Assembly: GCF_900196725.1 (NCBI RefSeq)
Contig: NZ_FZMP01000024.1
Span: 1 to 51,231, forward strand
Source of the DNA: Candidatus Methanoperedens nitratireducens
Lineage (GTDB): Archaea > Halobacteriota > Methanosarcinia > Methanosarcinales > Methanoperedenaceae
Reading direction: 5' to 3'
Length of the DNA stretch: 51,231 nt
The translations under genes and the position numbers were made by a program. Below are positions 41,590-50,121 of the stretch, in pieces. Position 1 is the first letter of the stretch, and each line of letters begins with the position of its first letter. A model generated the notes under the pieces. The model was not told the DNA's origin, made no database searches, and saw nothing but the letters and a program-made list of their open reading frames with translations.

Positions 41590-42476
41590 TCTTCCACTTC
41601 CCATCTTTCCAGTGTACTTTCCCGCACAGGTTGATCTTTAAACAGCTCCTTTCTTCTTGCTTCAAGCTGGTTATTCCCGGCGCCCAGGAATTCTGCTGCG
41701 GTCAGCACTTCCTTCCCTGCATCAAAGACCCTGGCTATCTTTTCCTTCCAGTTCAAATCCCGCAGGAGATGATGGTCAATTATGAGCTTCTTCACATCCG
41801 TCCCGTTAAGGATACGAAGAATGTTCTCAACAGCACCTGCCAGGCTCTCGTACGAATAGCGGTAGCCCAGCATATACGAAAGAGGGCCATCAAGATATAT
41901 TACATCCGGATTCTCTTTTAAAATAAAATCCGTCTGCTCTTTCGTGTTCGGTCCCTCCACGTCCGAAGTGAACACGAAGCTCTCATCACCTTCCCTGATG
42001 CACGTTTCGACCACGTATCCGAGCCTGTTGCCCGTCCCATGGAACACGGCATCCGAGAAGCGAAGGCTTGTATCGCCGAATGAGAAAAACCTGCCGTCTG
42101 CGTACTCAATCTTCTCAGGCATACCGTCTATCTTCTTTAAAAAGAGCTCAGCCCTTCCCTTCTGGCTGCGGTTGATGTTCTCTGCCGGATGCTTGATGAA
42201 TACGGTCTTATCCCTGTACATATCCGGGAACTCAGGGTCGTGGTGGTCATAATGGTAGTGCGTCAGGATCAGCACATCGGATTCTTCAGCGTATTTTTTT
42301 ATGCTCTCTCGGTGCTCATCCCTTTTCCTGTACTCCAGCGGATGGGGCGGAAGACCGTAGCGCCGCGGTCCAAGGGAGACGGCGGGGTCGATGCAGATAT
42401 TGCAATCCCCGGTTTCTATGAAAGTTGCCATGCTGCGCGTACCGAGTGAATCTGCTGCGATGGGGATTATATCCAT
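41586..42476 (-). CDS. UPF0282 family metallo-beta-lactamase-fold protein
   Basis: 296 residues. 'ESLGTRSMATFIET'-like start ('DSLGTRSMATFIETGD'), 'LTHYHYDHHDPEF' (the HxHxDH metal site, ~95-107), 'DAVFHGTGNRLGY' and 'VFTSDVEGP'. These match the archaeal UPF0282 hydrolases of unknown substrate. Cys at 'NICIDPAVSLGPRRYGLPPHPLE' is family-typical. It is translationally coupled to the TIM-barrel gene. Confidence 0.92.
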   Translation of the reverse strand: MDIIPIAADSLGTRSMATFIETGDCNICIDPAVSLGPRRYGLPPHPLEYRKRDEHRESIKKYAEESDVLILTHYHYDHHDPEFPDMYRDKTVFIKHPAENINRSQKGRAELFLKKIDGMPEKIEYADGRFFSFGDTSLRFSDAVFHGTGNRLGYVVETCIREGDESFVFTSDVEGPNTKEQTDFILKENPDVIYLDGPLSYMLGYRYSYESLAGAVENILRILNGTDVKKLIIDHHLLRDLNWKEKIARVFDAGKEVLTAAEFLGAGNNQLEARRKELFKDQPVRESTLERWEVEE

Positions 42477-42544
42477 ACAATTACTCCAGAGGTTTCCGAA
42501 ACATTAAATACCCTGCATAAAGAACTACTGAAACGAAAAAGTAA

Positions 42545-42898
42545 ATGGTCGATATGAACAAACTGAAAATGGTTTTCCTGGGATTTCTTGGCGGCATGTT
42601 CCTGATTTTAGGACTCTACTATCGGATTTATGAACCGGCTAAAAGTACTCCTTATGAATATATGGGCATAGGGACGTGGGCAGCGGGTGTGATGTTCAAC
42701 AGGCTTTTTCCCCGGTATAAAGAGATAACATATATGATAATAGGTCTCCTGGTACTGCACGCCGGAGTACTGCTACTTCTAAAAGATAATTATTCAAATC
42801 CGAAACTGCTCGGTCTTCTGGTATTCACTGCCGGGATTGTTGTTGTGCTGAGTTCAGGTTTTTCGGATTATATGAAGAGAAGAAAAATTAAAAAATAA
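42545..42898 (+). CDS. Small membrane protein, unknown function
   Basis: 117 residues with three or four hydrophobic segments (~8-28, ~42-52, ~62-82, ~85-103) and a basic tail 'KRRKIKK' that should face the cytoplasm. No family is recognised. It sits between two minus-strand genes, convergent with the oxidoreductase. ATG 42545 or the one at 42554 could be the start. Confidence 0.68.
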   Translation: MVDMNKLKMVFLGFLGGMFLILGLYYRIYEPAKSTPYEYMGIGTWAAGVMFNRLFPRYKEITYMIIGLLVLHAGVLLLLKDNYSNPKLLGLLVFTAGIVVVLSSGFSDYMKRRKIKK

Positions 42899-42901
42899 AT
42901 C

Positions 42902-44314
42902 TCAGGGCAAAAGTTTCTTATCCTCTTTCATAGCCCTCAAAAGCTCAAGCACCGAATACGCCGCCCTTGTGACGCCCATGCTCCTGTTATCGACGTCCGT
43001 ACCCACAAGGTAGAGGTTCTCGACTGGCGGGCGCACGGTGGCAAAATACCCGTTTATGGTAACGGCTGCTTTCTCAGGTATCGTTACCTGGTAATGCGTC
43101 ATTTCTATCATGTTTTCGATGCCCGGAGCAGCCCTCAGGATAAGCTCGAATGCCCGTTTCTTTTCGCTCTCTATGTTCTTTTTATCATCGATGATAAATG
43201 TGAACCCGATTAACTGCTTGCCTGCAGGCGCAAGACCCGGGTCATGATTGCTGACAGGCATCGCCCAGTATGCTCCGCCCTTGAACCATATCTCAGAACC
43301 TGTATAATCGAACATTTTTAGTTTTTCGCTCAAGCCAAGCCATATGGTAAGGCTTAAGGTCTGGTCTATATGGGAAAGATTTTCTTTATAATCAGGGGGA
43401 AGATCAATCAAATCCGGAAGAGCTTTTGCAAAACCCGAATATACGACCGTGCTGGCCTTGAATACGCCTTTATCCGTAGCAACCCCTGTCACCTTTCCGC
43501 CCTCGGATATGATCTTTTTGACCCTTGAGCCGGTTTTGATCTGCACAGTTTTTGGCATAGAGTATAAGACCGCATTTAATACAGACTTTAAGCCGCCGCG
43601 GGGATATCCCTGCGCGTAGGCGATTTTATTGGTAGCCAGCCTGCTTATGTTCGAGAAATGGCTTTTTAACTGGTACCTTGACAGCGTATCTGTTATCCTG
43701 GACGTATAAGAAGTACTCTCCTGCGGTTCATCTTCGAAAATATCTTCCGAAATGCTGTCCCTGACAAAGCTTCCCCCGTATAATATGCGGTTTATCGAGG
43801 TCTCTTTCATGGACTTGCCGGAGAGGGAATAAGCGACCGCATCCACAAAATCATAGGTGTCCGCAGATAACCCGCCAGGCAGGTGGTCGTATACAGGCTG
43901 GTTGCCTTCAAGCATCCCGAACGTTACCTGTGTAAGAGCTCTTGTCAGGGCCTGCGAAAGCATGAACCTGTCTTTCCTGGGCAGGATATCGAAAGTAACG
44001 AATTCTTTGATATTGGAGGGCAGTTTCGTCAGTCCTTTCTCCGTGCGTACATAGTAGTCCCCGTGGTCCATGAACACGGGTGAATATGTGAAATATTCAT
44101 CTATCAGTCGCCGGAGAGGTCCCTCCCGCAGGTGGGTTATGGCATGTACGCCTGTATCCACCTGGAAGCCGTCCACATTGTAGCTGTTGCAATTGCCTCC
44201 GACCATGCTGTCTTTTTCAAGGACAAGTACGCTCTTTCCGTGCCTGGAAATTGTCAGGGCTGACAGGAGTCCGCTGATTCCTCCTCCGACTACTATCACA
44301 TCATAATCCGCCAT
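42902..44314 (-). CDS. FAD-dependent oxidoreductase, phytoene desaturase-like
   Basis: 470 residues. The Rossmann dinucleotide motif 'DVIVVGGGISGLLSALTISRHGKSVLVLEKD' begins at residue 4. 'GGNCNSYNVDGFQVDTGVHAI' follows, and the C-terminal FAD contact is 'NLYLVGTDVDNRSMGVTRAAYS' (by parts, ~430-450). It belongs to the CrtI/amine-oxidase group. The substrate could be an isoprenoid or carotenoid; no carotenoid genes lie nearby. Confidence 0.9.
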   Translation of the reverse strand: MADYDVIVVGGGISGLLSALTISRHGKSVLVLEKDSMVGGNCNSYNVDGFQVDTGVHAITHLREGPLRRLIDEYFTYSPVFMDHGDYYVRTEKGLTKLPSNIKEFVTFDILPRKDRFMLSQALTRALTQVTFGMLEGNQPVYDHLPGGLSADTYDFVDAVAYSLSGKSMKETSINRILYGGSFVRDSISEDIFEDEPQESTSYTSRITDTLSRYQLKSHFSNISRLATNKIAYAQGYPRGGLKSVLNAVLYSMPKTVQIKTGSRVKKIISEGGKVTGVATDKGVFKASTVVYSGFAKALPDLIDLPPDYKENLSHIDQTLSLTIWLGLSEKLKMFDYTGSEIWFKGGAYWAMPVSNHDPGLAPAGKQLIGFTFIIDDKKNIESEKKRAFELILRAAPGIENMIEMTHYQVTIPEKAAVTINGYFATVRPPVENLYLVGTDVDNRSMGVTRAAYSVLELLRAMKEDKKLLP

Positions 44315-44337
44315 AACGCCTCTTACATTGTTCCTTT

Positions 44338-45011
44338 CTAATGGAAAATCCTGCTATAAATCTCTTTTCCAGACTTACGGACTTTCCTCAGTAACCCGCG
44401 CAGTATATGGATAATAACAACGGATAACGGGACGACCTGTCCCGATGAGCCTGTCCTGCCTTCTTTGATGGCGGATAAAATGGATCTCTCATCAGGTTCT
44501 GCCTCTATATCCGTGTAAGCAAGACCTATTGTTGAAAGCAGGTGGGAATCGCTCCCTCCCACCCCGGGTTTCCATGTTCCTGCGCCATCTCTCTTGCTTT
44601 CGTGTTCTCACCGAATATACACCTGGAATTGAAGGTCTCCACAGCATCGGCATCCCTTGCCCCGTAGCCAATGCCTCCGCTTTTAAAAGGATGCGCAGCT
44701 ATGACTACGCCGCCTTTTTGCCGGGCAATGCTTATGGTCTCAAGATACGTGAGATTCTGCGGGATATATTCTCTCACCCCCAGCACGAGGAGGTGCCCTT
44801 CGGTCGTTGAGACTTCCACACCAGGCAGCACGACCAGAGGCAGGTCCAGTTCGAGGGCGCGTCTGATGCCAAGCAGGCTTCCCTCGACAGTGTTATGGTC
44901 GCATATCGCTATGCCATCAAGACCTTTCTTTACAGCCTGTTGCAAGATTTCATCGACTGTGAGGCTGCTGTCCGATGAGTGGTTAGAATGGATGTGCAGG
45001 TCAAAACGCAT
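44338..45011 (-). pseudogene. PHP domain metal-dependent phosphoesterase, frameshifted
   Basis: The N-terminal part (44526-45011) carries the PHP motifs 'DLHIHSNHSSDSS', 'ICDHNT' and 'IAAHPF'. The last motif, 'GGSDSHLLSTIGLAYT', appears in another frame (44338-44562). Adding one G in the GGGG at 44562-44565 (minus strand) restores '...EHGNPGVGGSDSH...' and a ~224-residue protein. PHP proteins hydrolyse phosphoesters. Inactivation or homopolymer miscall. Confidence 0.88.
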
Positions 45012-45116
45012 ATACTGATATTTTCCAAGATATTAAAAAAGTTAACCTATGGATTTTTTAATCGATGCCTGATATCATAACACATCCTTATATCCTCATG
45101 CGCCATAGCACATGGC

Positions 45117-45881
45117 ATGGCGAGCCACAGGATGATGTTAAAAGAGGTTATAAAAAAAGCCGATATCCTGCTTGAGGTCGTAGACGCCAGGTTTCCCGAC
45201 GAGACCCGGAACAGCGAGGTGGAGCGTGATATAGCGCGTTCAAAGAAGCCGTTCATAATAGTCCTTAACAAATGCGATCTTGTATCAAAGGAAACAATCG
45301 AGAAAACCAGATCCCGGCTATCACAAATTGCACCTACGGTCTTCGTGTCCATTAAGGACAGGTTCGGGACAACGATGTTAAGACACAAGATACTTGAAAC
45401 CGCCGGAATAAAAGGACGCGACATACTGGTCGGTTCACTTGGCTATCCCAATACAGGCAAATCATCGGTGATCAACGGCGTGGCAGGAAAGCACAAAGCC
45501 AGCACATCCCCGATATCCGGCCACACAAAAGGACTCCAGCTTGTGAATGCTGGTTCGCGCATAATGTTCATCGATACGCCGGGAGTGATACCATTTGGCG
45601 AGAACGACGAGTACATACAGGGCATCCTTGCAGTGAAGGATGCAACACACCTGCAGGACCCCATCGGCGTAGCCATGAAGATAATAGAGAAAATGTGCGC
45701 TGAAAACAAACCTGCTCTGGAATCATTCTATCATGTTACAATAGAGGCGCAGGACTCCTATGATACACTTATTCTCATAGGCAGACAGAGCAATTTTCTG
45801 AGGAAAAAGGGTGAGGTGGATGAAACAAGGGCGGCTATCAAGATAATCAATGATTGGCAAAAAGGGTTACTTATGATTTAG
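45117..45881 (+). CDS. Circularly permuted GTPase, YlqF/RbgA-like
   Basis: 254 residues with permuted G motifs: G4 'NKCD' (~52) first, then G1 'GYPNTGKSS' (~110), and G3 'DTPG' (~153). 'ISGHTKGLQ' is the switch I region. The family acts in ribosome maturation. The C-terminal tail has the 'IKIINDWQKG' end typical of archaeal members. It converges with the YwbE remnant, overlapping its last bases. Confidence 0.92.
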   Translation: MASHRMMLKEVIKKADILLEVVDARFPDETRNSEVERDIARSKKPFIIVLNKCDLVSKETIEKTRSRLSQIAPTVFVSIKDRFGTTMLRHKILETAGIKGRDILVGSLGYPNTGKSSVINGVAGKHKASTSPISGHTKGLQLVNAGSRIMFIDTPGVIPFGENDEYIQGILAVKDATHLQDPIGVAMKIIEKMCAENKPALESFYHVTIEAQDSYDTLILIGRQSNFLRKKGEVDETRAAIKIINDWQKGLLMI

Positions 45882-46005
45882 GGTTATCTGCAACTTTTTG
45901 ATGGATCTCCTTAACTCTTCCGACCCGACCGTCTTCTAATTCTACCTTTATTCCATGCGGATGAAATGAAGAATTGGTTAAAATTTTCTCTATTATTACC
46001 TCTGT
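45871..46005 (-). pseudogene. YwbE family (DUF2196) remnant
   Basis: 44 codons read TEVIIEKILTNSSFHPHGIK... and 'VELEDGRVGRVKEI', clearly the C-terminal half of a YwbE protein. A stop codon lies immediately upstream in frame and no start codon is available, so the N-terminal ~25 residues are missing. YwbE proteins are ~65 residues and of unknown function. This fragment is probably not expressed. Confidence 0.65.
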
Positions 46006-46065
46006 TCATACTAAAATGCAAATTCATGATTATATAAACTTATATATTCTTAAGGAAGGGATAGT

Positions 46066-46314
46066 TCATTTAAGGTACGGGCCGAGCATGGTATAGCCTC
46101 TGGATATGAATTTATACGCTACAAGAGAAAGTAAAGAGATAAGTCCTATGTATATAAATAGTGTTTTTTCTGACATGTATTTTAGTATATAAGGAGGGAA
46201 GATCGTTTCTCCTAACATTTTCAAAGCTAATGATAGTGATAAAGCGCCTATTAAAAACACTACGGATCCCACTGTTTTCGGGTTATTATTTATAATCGAT
46301 TTTATATTTAACAT
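46066..46314 (-). CDS. Small two-helix membrane protein
   Basis: 82 residues with two hydrophobic segments (~17-35, ~48-66) separated by a short loop. The N-terminal stretch is polar and Asn-rich ('IKSIINNNPKTVG'). No family is recognised. Base composition fits the surrounding AT-rich DNA, and no strong ribosome site is seen, so this is a tentative gene. Confidence 0.5.
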   Translation of the reverse strand: MLNIKSIINNNPKTVGSVVFLIGALSLSLALKMLGETIFPPYILKYMSEKTLFIYIGLISLLSLVAYKFISRGYTMLGPYLK

Positions 46315-46456
46315 AGCTGATTCACCAGGTCAATTGAATTAATGAAAGTTGACTTTTCTTTCAAAAAGATCTCAATTACCCTTCATATCGCTACCTCAAA
46401 TAAACATATTTACTAATCTCAAAGTGAATATTGTATATTCCATAAGAGCGTTTTTT

Positions 46457-46528
46457 GAGTATGATGGTAATCAGGGGATTGTTATGGGATAAGGTGGTAT
46501 ACTCTGGGAGGAGACTACCATCGTACTC
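46457..46528. repeat. Long inverted repeat GAGTATGATGGTA / TACCATCGTACTC
   Basis: Two 13-base arms (46457-46469 and 46516-46528) pair with one G-T mismatch around a 46-base loop containing GGGGATTGTTATGGGATAAGG. It lies in the 46315-46604 gap, next to the transposase region. It could be an insertion-sequence end, a terminator or a small RNA. Confidence 0.45.
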
Positions 46529-46604
46529 ACTTTACAAATATCTATAATCATATAATTCATATTTATGTATTTGAATAATAATTGTAATAGTGGCTCAAAA
46601 AAAC

Positions 46605-47027
46605 TCAGTCAAGGTTGAATCTGTCTTTAAGACTGTCCGTCAGGCGGGAGAAAATATCAAAAATTACCTCGCTTTTCATTTCTCCAGGGGCTGGATATTT
46701 TTCAGAGCTACCGGACTTATCATCTGAATTCTTAGGTGATGTTAGTATCTTTGATAAAGGTGGTCGAGCGGGTGGGGATAATAGTATATCGGATTTATTG
46801 AGGTTTGCCAATGCTACAGTCGTGACTTTTTCCACATCGCCGGCAACTTTTGTCTCAACGTAGTAAATGTTCCAGTTTTTTTTCGCATCGGGTGGTGATG
46901 TTTGTATGCCGGATGATGAGGTTGTTTGTCCGTTGGATGAAGATACCTGTACGCCAGGTGATGAAACTATCGCAATATTATTAGAAGATGATGAAGTTAC
47001 TTGACGAATAGGAAAGTATAAACGCAT
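46605..47027 (-). CDS. Ser-rich hypothetical protein
   Basis: 140 residues. Residues ~10-45 are Ser/Thr/Gly-rich low complexity ('SSSSNN', 'SSNGQTTSSSG'). A Pro/Lys region and 'MKSEVIFDIFSRLTDSLKDRFNLD' (by parts) follow. There is no signal peptide. It is in frame with the transposase fragment upstream, separated only by that stop codon. It may be the tail of an interrupted surface protein rather than an independent gene. Confidence 0.4.
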   Translation of the reverse strand: MRLYFPIRQVTSSSSNNIAIVSSPGVQVSSSNGQTTSSSGIQTSPPDAKKNWNIYYVETKVAGDVEKVTTVALANLNKSDILLSPPARPPLSKILTSPKNSDDKSGSSEKYPAPGEMKSEVIFDIFSRLTDSLKDRFNLD

Positions 47028-47039
47028 TTTCTTATCCCG

Positions 47040-47513
47040 TTACTGAAATAGATAAGTTGATTTCAAAAACGCCTCTCTGTCCTCCTTTTTTGAGAAGGCA
47101 TATCTTGACCGAGGTTTTATTTTGGACAGACCCCATGACTGAGCTATGCGAATTGTGTGACGAAAACTATAGGTTATGCCAGTCTCCTGTCTTATCAGTT
47201 CACGTATTCCCCGTGTCCGCCAACCCTTCATGGCATTATGCTTCCTAACAATACGTCGCAGCTTGGATTTCTGCTTGTAGCTTATCTTCGGTGGTCTGCC
47301 ACTTCTTTCCCTTGTATACAAGCCACGAACACCCTCCTGCTCGTAACGCTGTTTCCAGAAATCAACCTTACCATGCGTGCAACCAAACTTTGCAGCAGCA
47401 TCACGTAGCGACATCTCGTATGCTGCTTGCACTATAAGCAACCGCTCACGCACGACAGGATCTCTAACACGCTTTAGAGAATACTTTACACACGAAATTT
47501 TACTCATCCACAT
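47040..47513 (-). mobile_element. IS630-type transposase N-terminal fragment
   Basis: 157 residues: a helix-turn-helix ('MSLRDAAAKFGCTHGKVDFWKQRYEQEGVRGL', ~33-65, by parts), then 'RSGRPPKISYKQKSKLRRIV' and a second winged-helix segment ('GITYSFRHTIRIAQSWGLS'), the DNA-binding half of IS630/Tc1-type transposases. The DDE catalytic domain is absent. The truncated subtilase lies directly upstream on the same strand, suggesting an old insertion that then lost its 3' part. No clear terminal inverted repeats were found. Confidence 0.8.
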
Positions 47514-47566
47514 CTCCCCAATAATTAATGAAGGGGATAGTAGTTATATTTGTCTAAAAGCTAATG

Positions 47567-48017
47567 TCACTTACTATAGTTATCTTTCAGGTCTTCGTGG
47601 TTATAGTCAATTCCTGTATCAAGTACAGCTATTTTGACTCCCGGCCCGTTAATACTCTGGTTATGTACCATCTTGGCTTCCAATATGCTGGATTCCCCAG
47701 GAGCTTGTATATTCATCCGCTGCCCTGTAAACGCTGTCGTCTACGATATAAGCAACCGCTGGACTATTTTTCATTTTTGATATGTTCTCTTCTGATAATC
47801 TGGCAGATATAGCTGGAATCAGATGAAAATCTTTTTTCGCCATACCGTCATAACTACGAACCAGTTCCTTTTCAGATAAACCGACTGGTTTATGAAAAAC
47901 AATAATGACATCGCGGTCTGCTGAAAGTGCTACACCACTTATCATCATAAAAATGATGCAAAAGTGTATTGACGCTCTTAAAAGCATACCTTTTCGTGCT
48001 GTTTTCATTTCTATCAC
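47567..48017 (-). pseudogene. Subtilisin-like serine protease, frameshifted and truncated
   Basis: The first frame (to 47661) gives a signal peptide (~10-32), an inhibitor-I9-like propeptide ('DVIIVFHKPVGLSEKELVRSY', by parts) and 'WGIQHIG'. The next frame (47567-47671) continues 'MVHNQSINGPGVKIAVLDTGIDYNHEDLKDNY', containing the catalytic Asp motif 'AVLDTGID'. One surplus G near 47680 separates them. Homology stops at 'DNYSK', beside the transposase fragment, and the His and Ser motifs are missing. It is a true remnant. Confidence 0.88.
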
Positions 48018-48024
48018 TTATCCC

Positions 48025-49389
48025 CTATCCATCTGTCACCGTTGTCGAGTTAGCACCGTTGATACTATTGACTGTTGCAATATCTCCAGAAGCTGCATCG
48101 GTACTTGTAACTACAACCATTGTTTCTGACCAGTTGGTAATAGAAATGTTACGGGATATGTCTCCGTTCTTTATAGTTACATTATACCAATCACTGTAAA
48201 GAGGGTCATACGACAATCCAAATCCTGAACCATTGATTGTAATCGTAGTACCAATCTTGTTAGCAAAACTGACTTTAACCAGTGGTGTAGAGACCAGTGG
48301 CAATTTATTGCTCTTTACACTTCCATTTTTCAGGGCATATACTCCATACAACTCTTCCTGGATCAATGCAGGCATTGTTACAACCATTTGAGAAGGGGTA
48401 ATAGAATCCGGTGTTAATGTAGTAGAATTTATTCCATCTGTAACAATTACAACTGATGTATGCATAACGCCGTCAAAAGTTGTCACAAAGTTTGTACCAT
48501 TGATTGTCAATACAGTAACTGCCTCTGCATAGACTTTACTCGTACTGAGATTATTAATGACTGGCGTAATAACGCTGGCTCCCGGTGCCACTTCGCCTGC
48601 TATATATGATGCATGGCATCCATTGCAATCAAAGTTACCATCACCAATATGACCGTATCCTTTCTGTCCGCTGGTATTTGTAAAATCGTATTGAATACTG
48701 TGCAGTGATTCGAAACCATGACATTGTTCGCAATATCGTATATAGTCAGACCCATATGGACTGCTATGGTTACCGTGACATACTGCACATTTTGAGCTAT
48801 TCTGAGGGTTGAACCCGCTCAGACTTCCCAGCCTGTGATGCGTTTTATTGTTAAAAGATATGGGAGGTTCCAGTGTCGTATTCTGCTCGTGGCAGGCTTC
48901 GCAACCGCCCCACTTTCTACCACTTGTTGTGTTGATTGCCCTGTATTTGGTATCAGGTGTCATTGAAGATGGCGGACCATCCCGTATAATGTGGTTATCA
49001 TCATAGTCGTTTACAAGGTTACCATGACAGCGGCTGCAATGTCTATCCTGTGCATCCTTTGTCTCATGATGCGGTCTTGGAACAACCATCCCGTTGAATG
49101 TGGTATCATGACATTGCATGCAATTCCTGACCATGGTAATACCGCTTCCATTCGGAAGTACGGGATGACAGTTTGTACATTGATATTCTCCTGTCGGTAC
49201 AAGACTGTGGTGATCGTCAGGTACACCTGCAGTATGACAGCCTCTGCATTTGTACTCGGTAAAATTGGCGAAATTACTATCATAGACTCCTATTCTCTGA
49301 TCAACCGGAGGAGGGGGAATTAAGGCAATTACAAGCCCCTGAAGTGCAAATACGATTATAATCATAAATATAATATTTTTAGTTTTCAT
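48025..49389 (-). CDS. Eight-heme cytochrome c with TIG-like domains
   Basis: 454 residues with a signal peptide (~1-22). Residues ~45-270 carry eight CxxCH heme motifs: CRGCH, CTNCH, CMQCH, CSRCH, CEACH, CAVCH, CEQCH and CNGCH. The C-terminal ~185 residues are Thr/Val/Asn-rich beta repeats of the IPT/TIG type ('ITPVINNLSTSKVYAEAVTVLTING', by parts; 'GTTITINGSGFG'). It should be exported and could conduct electrons to an extracellular acceptor or S-layer partner. Such cytochromes are characteristic of ANME-2d. Confidence 0.93.
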   Translation of the reverse strand: MKTKNIIFMIIIVFALQGLVIALIPPPPVDQRIGVYDSNFANFTEYKCRGCHTAGVPDDHHSLVPTGEYQCTNCHPVLPNGSGITMVRNCMQCHDTTFNGMVVPRPHHETKDAQDRHCSRCHGNLVNDYDDNHIIRDGPPSSMTPDTKYRAINTTSGRKWGGCEACHEQNTTLEPPISFNNKTHHRLGSLSGFNPQNSSKCAVCHGNHSSPYGSDYIRYCEQCHGFESLHSIQYDFTNTSGQKGYGHIGDGNFDCNGCHASYIAGEVAPGASVITPVINNLSTSKVYAEAVTVLTINGTNFVTTFDGVMHTSVVIVTDGINSTTLTPDSITPSQMVVTMPALIQEELYGVYALKNGSVKSNKLPLVSTPLVKVSFANKIGTTITINGSGFGLSYDPLYSDWYNVTIKNGDISRNISITNWSETMVVVTSTDAASGDIATVNSINGANSTTVTDG

Positions 49390-49615
49390 AGAAATGAAAA
49401 ATCGAAAGAAGATATTCTCCTATCTGTACAAGATTATGGCGCCTGTCGGGAGCATCTGCTGTGTGACGATTTCTGCAATTGGTTTTAACAAGCTGATTGA
49501 CCGATGTGTCATAGGCACCAATGTTCTGATTCGCTGCCTGTGGTGGCACAATAGCCCAAGATACGCCTGCTAACATCGAAAAGATGATAGCTGACGCTAC
49601 GTATAGTTTTCTCAT
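49379..49615 (-). pseudogene. Truncated multiheme cytochrome paralogue
   Basis: 78 residues aligning to the start of the cytochrome at 48025-49389: signal peptide, 'IVPPQAANQNIGAYDTS' against 'LIPPPPVDQRIGVYDS', then the first heme motif degraded to 'CRNRH' and 'RRHNLVQIGEY' against 'DHHSLVPTGEY'. It ends before the second heme. It overlaps the next gene's start by 11 bases. Remnant of a duplication; the intact copy may use its promoter. Confidence 0.82.
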
Positions 49616-49706
49616 TTTCTTACTCCTACTATTTTTTTATTAGGTCATATAATGTAATCTGCAATATTGCCGGATAGTGATATCCGTTCTTTGAGATCAT
49701 ACCTCA

Positions 49707-49738
49707 AATCAGCATCAAATCAACCCCTGATGCTGATT
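49707..49738 (+). repeat. 11-bp perfect hairpin AATCAGCATCA/TGATGCTGATT
   Basis: Arms 49707-49717 and 49728-49738 with a 10-base loop, followed by TTTCAG. The smaller hairpin 49690-49708 overlaps its left arm by two bases. Neither follows a gene on its own strand, so an insertion-element end or a promoter-associated element is as likely as a terminator. Confidence 0.5.
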
Positions 49739-49801
49739 TTCAGCTTTATATGACATAGTAATAGCATATCATGAACCTCTTTATAATCATCACAAATGAG
49801 A

Positions 49802-49867
49802 CCATGAAATAAGGCGTAAGTCCTATCCTTTAGCATTCCATGTACCAAGGCATAAGTCCTATCCTTT
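49802..49867 (+). repeat. 36-base tandem direct repeat
   Basis: CCATG...AAGGCGTAAGTCCTATCC and CCATG...AAGGCATAAGTCCTATCC repeat with a 36-base period (49802-49837, 49838-49867). The core AAGGC[GA]TAAGTCCTATCCTTT is 20 of 21 identical. Only two units are visible and there is no unique spacer, so it is not a CRISPR array. Confidence 0.6.
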
Positions 49868-50121
49868 TATACCACGCACCAATCTCCGTTTTTTATGTTT
49901 TTATTATTCTTTGTGTCACTCTTCTCTAATATATAAATGTTTTGGTTTATTTCTCATGCTCATATTAATTTATTATCTGCTGCTAATGGTTTTTATTGAT
50001 TATGTGACTTTCTATGCCACATTTTTCCATCTTTTCAACCAAAATGGCAAAATCTGCTGCAACTTATTAAAATATGTCATTACCTTAACGATTAATACAC
50101 ACAGGACAAATAGTAGTATCC

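Larger units (their letters stand above)
49616..50121. other. 506-base intergenic region with hairpins and a tandem repeat
   Basis: Two adjacent hairpins lie at 49690-49708 (TTTGAG/CTCAAA) and 49707-49738 (AATCAGCATCA/TGATGCTGATT). A 36-base tandem repeat follows at 49802-49867. The rest is AT-rich and holds the promoter region for the marker 8 gene. No convincing gene was seen. Confidence 0.5.

Noticed and set aside
46605..47027. Possible C-terminal DDE half of the transposase, since it is in the same frame
   Set aside because: The sequence is Ser/Pro-rich low complexity with no DDE motifs, so the shared frame is probably chance.
49802..49867. Possible CRISPR array because of the 36-base period
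   Set aside because: Only two units, no spacer between them and no cas genes in the window.
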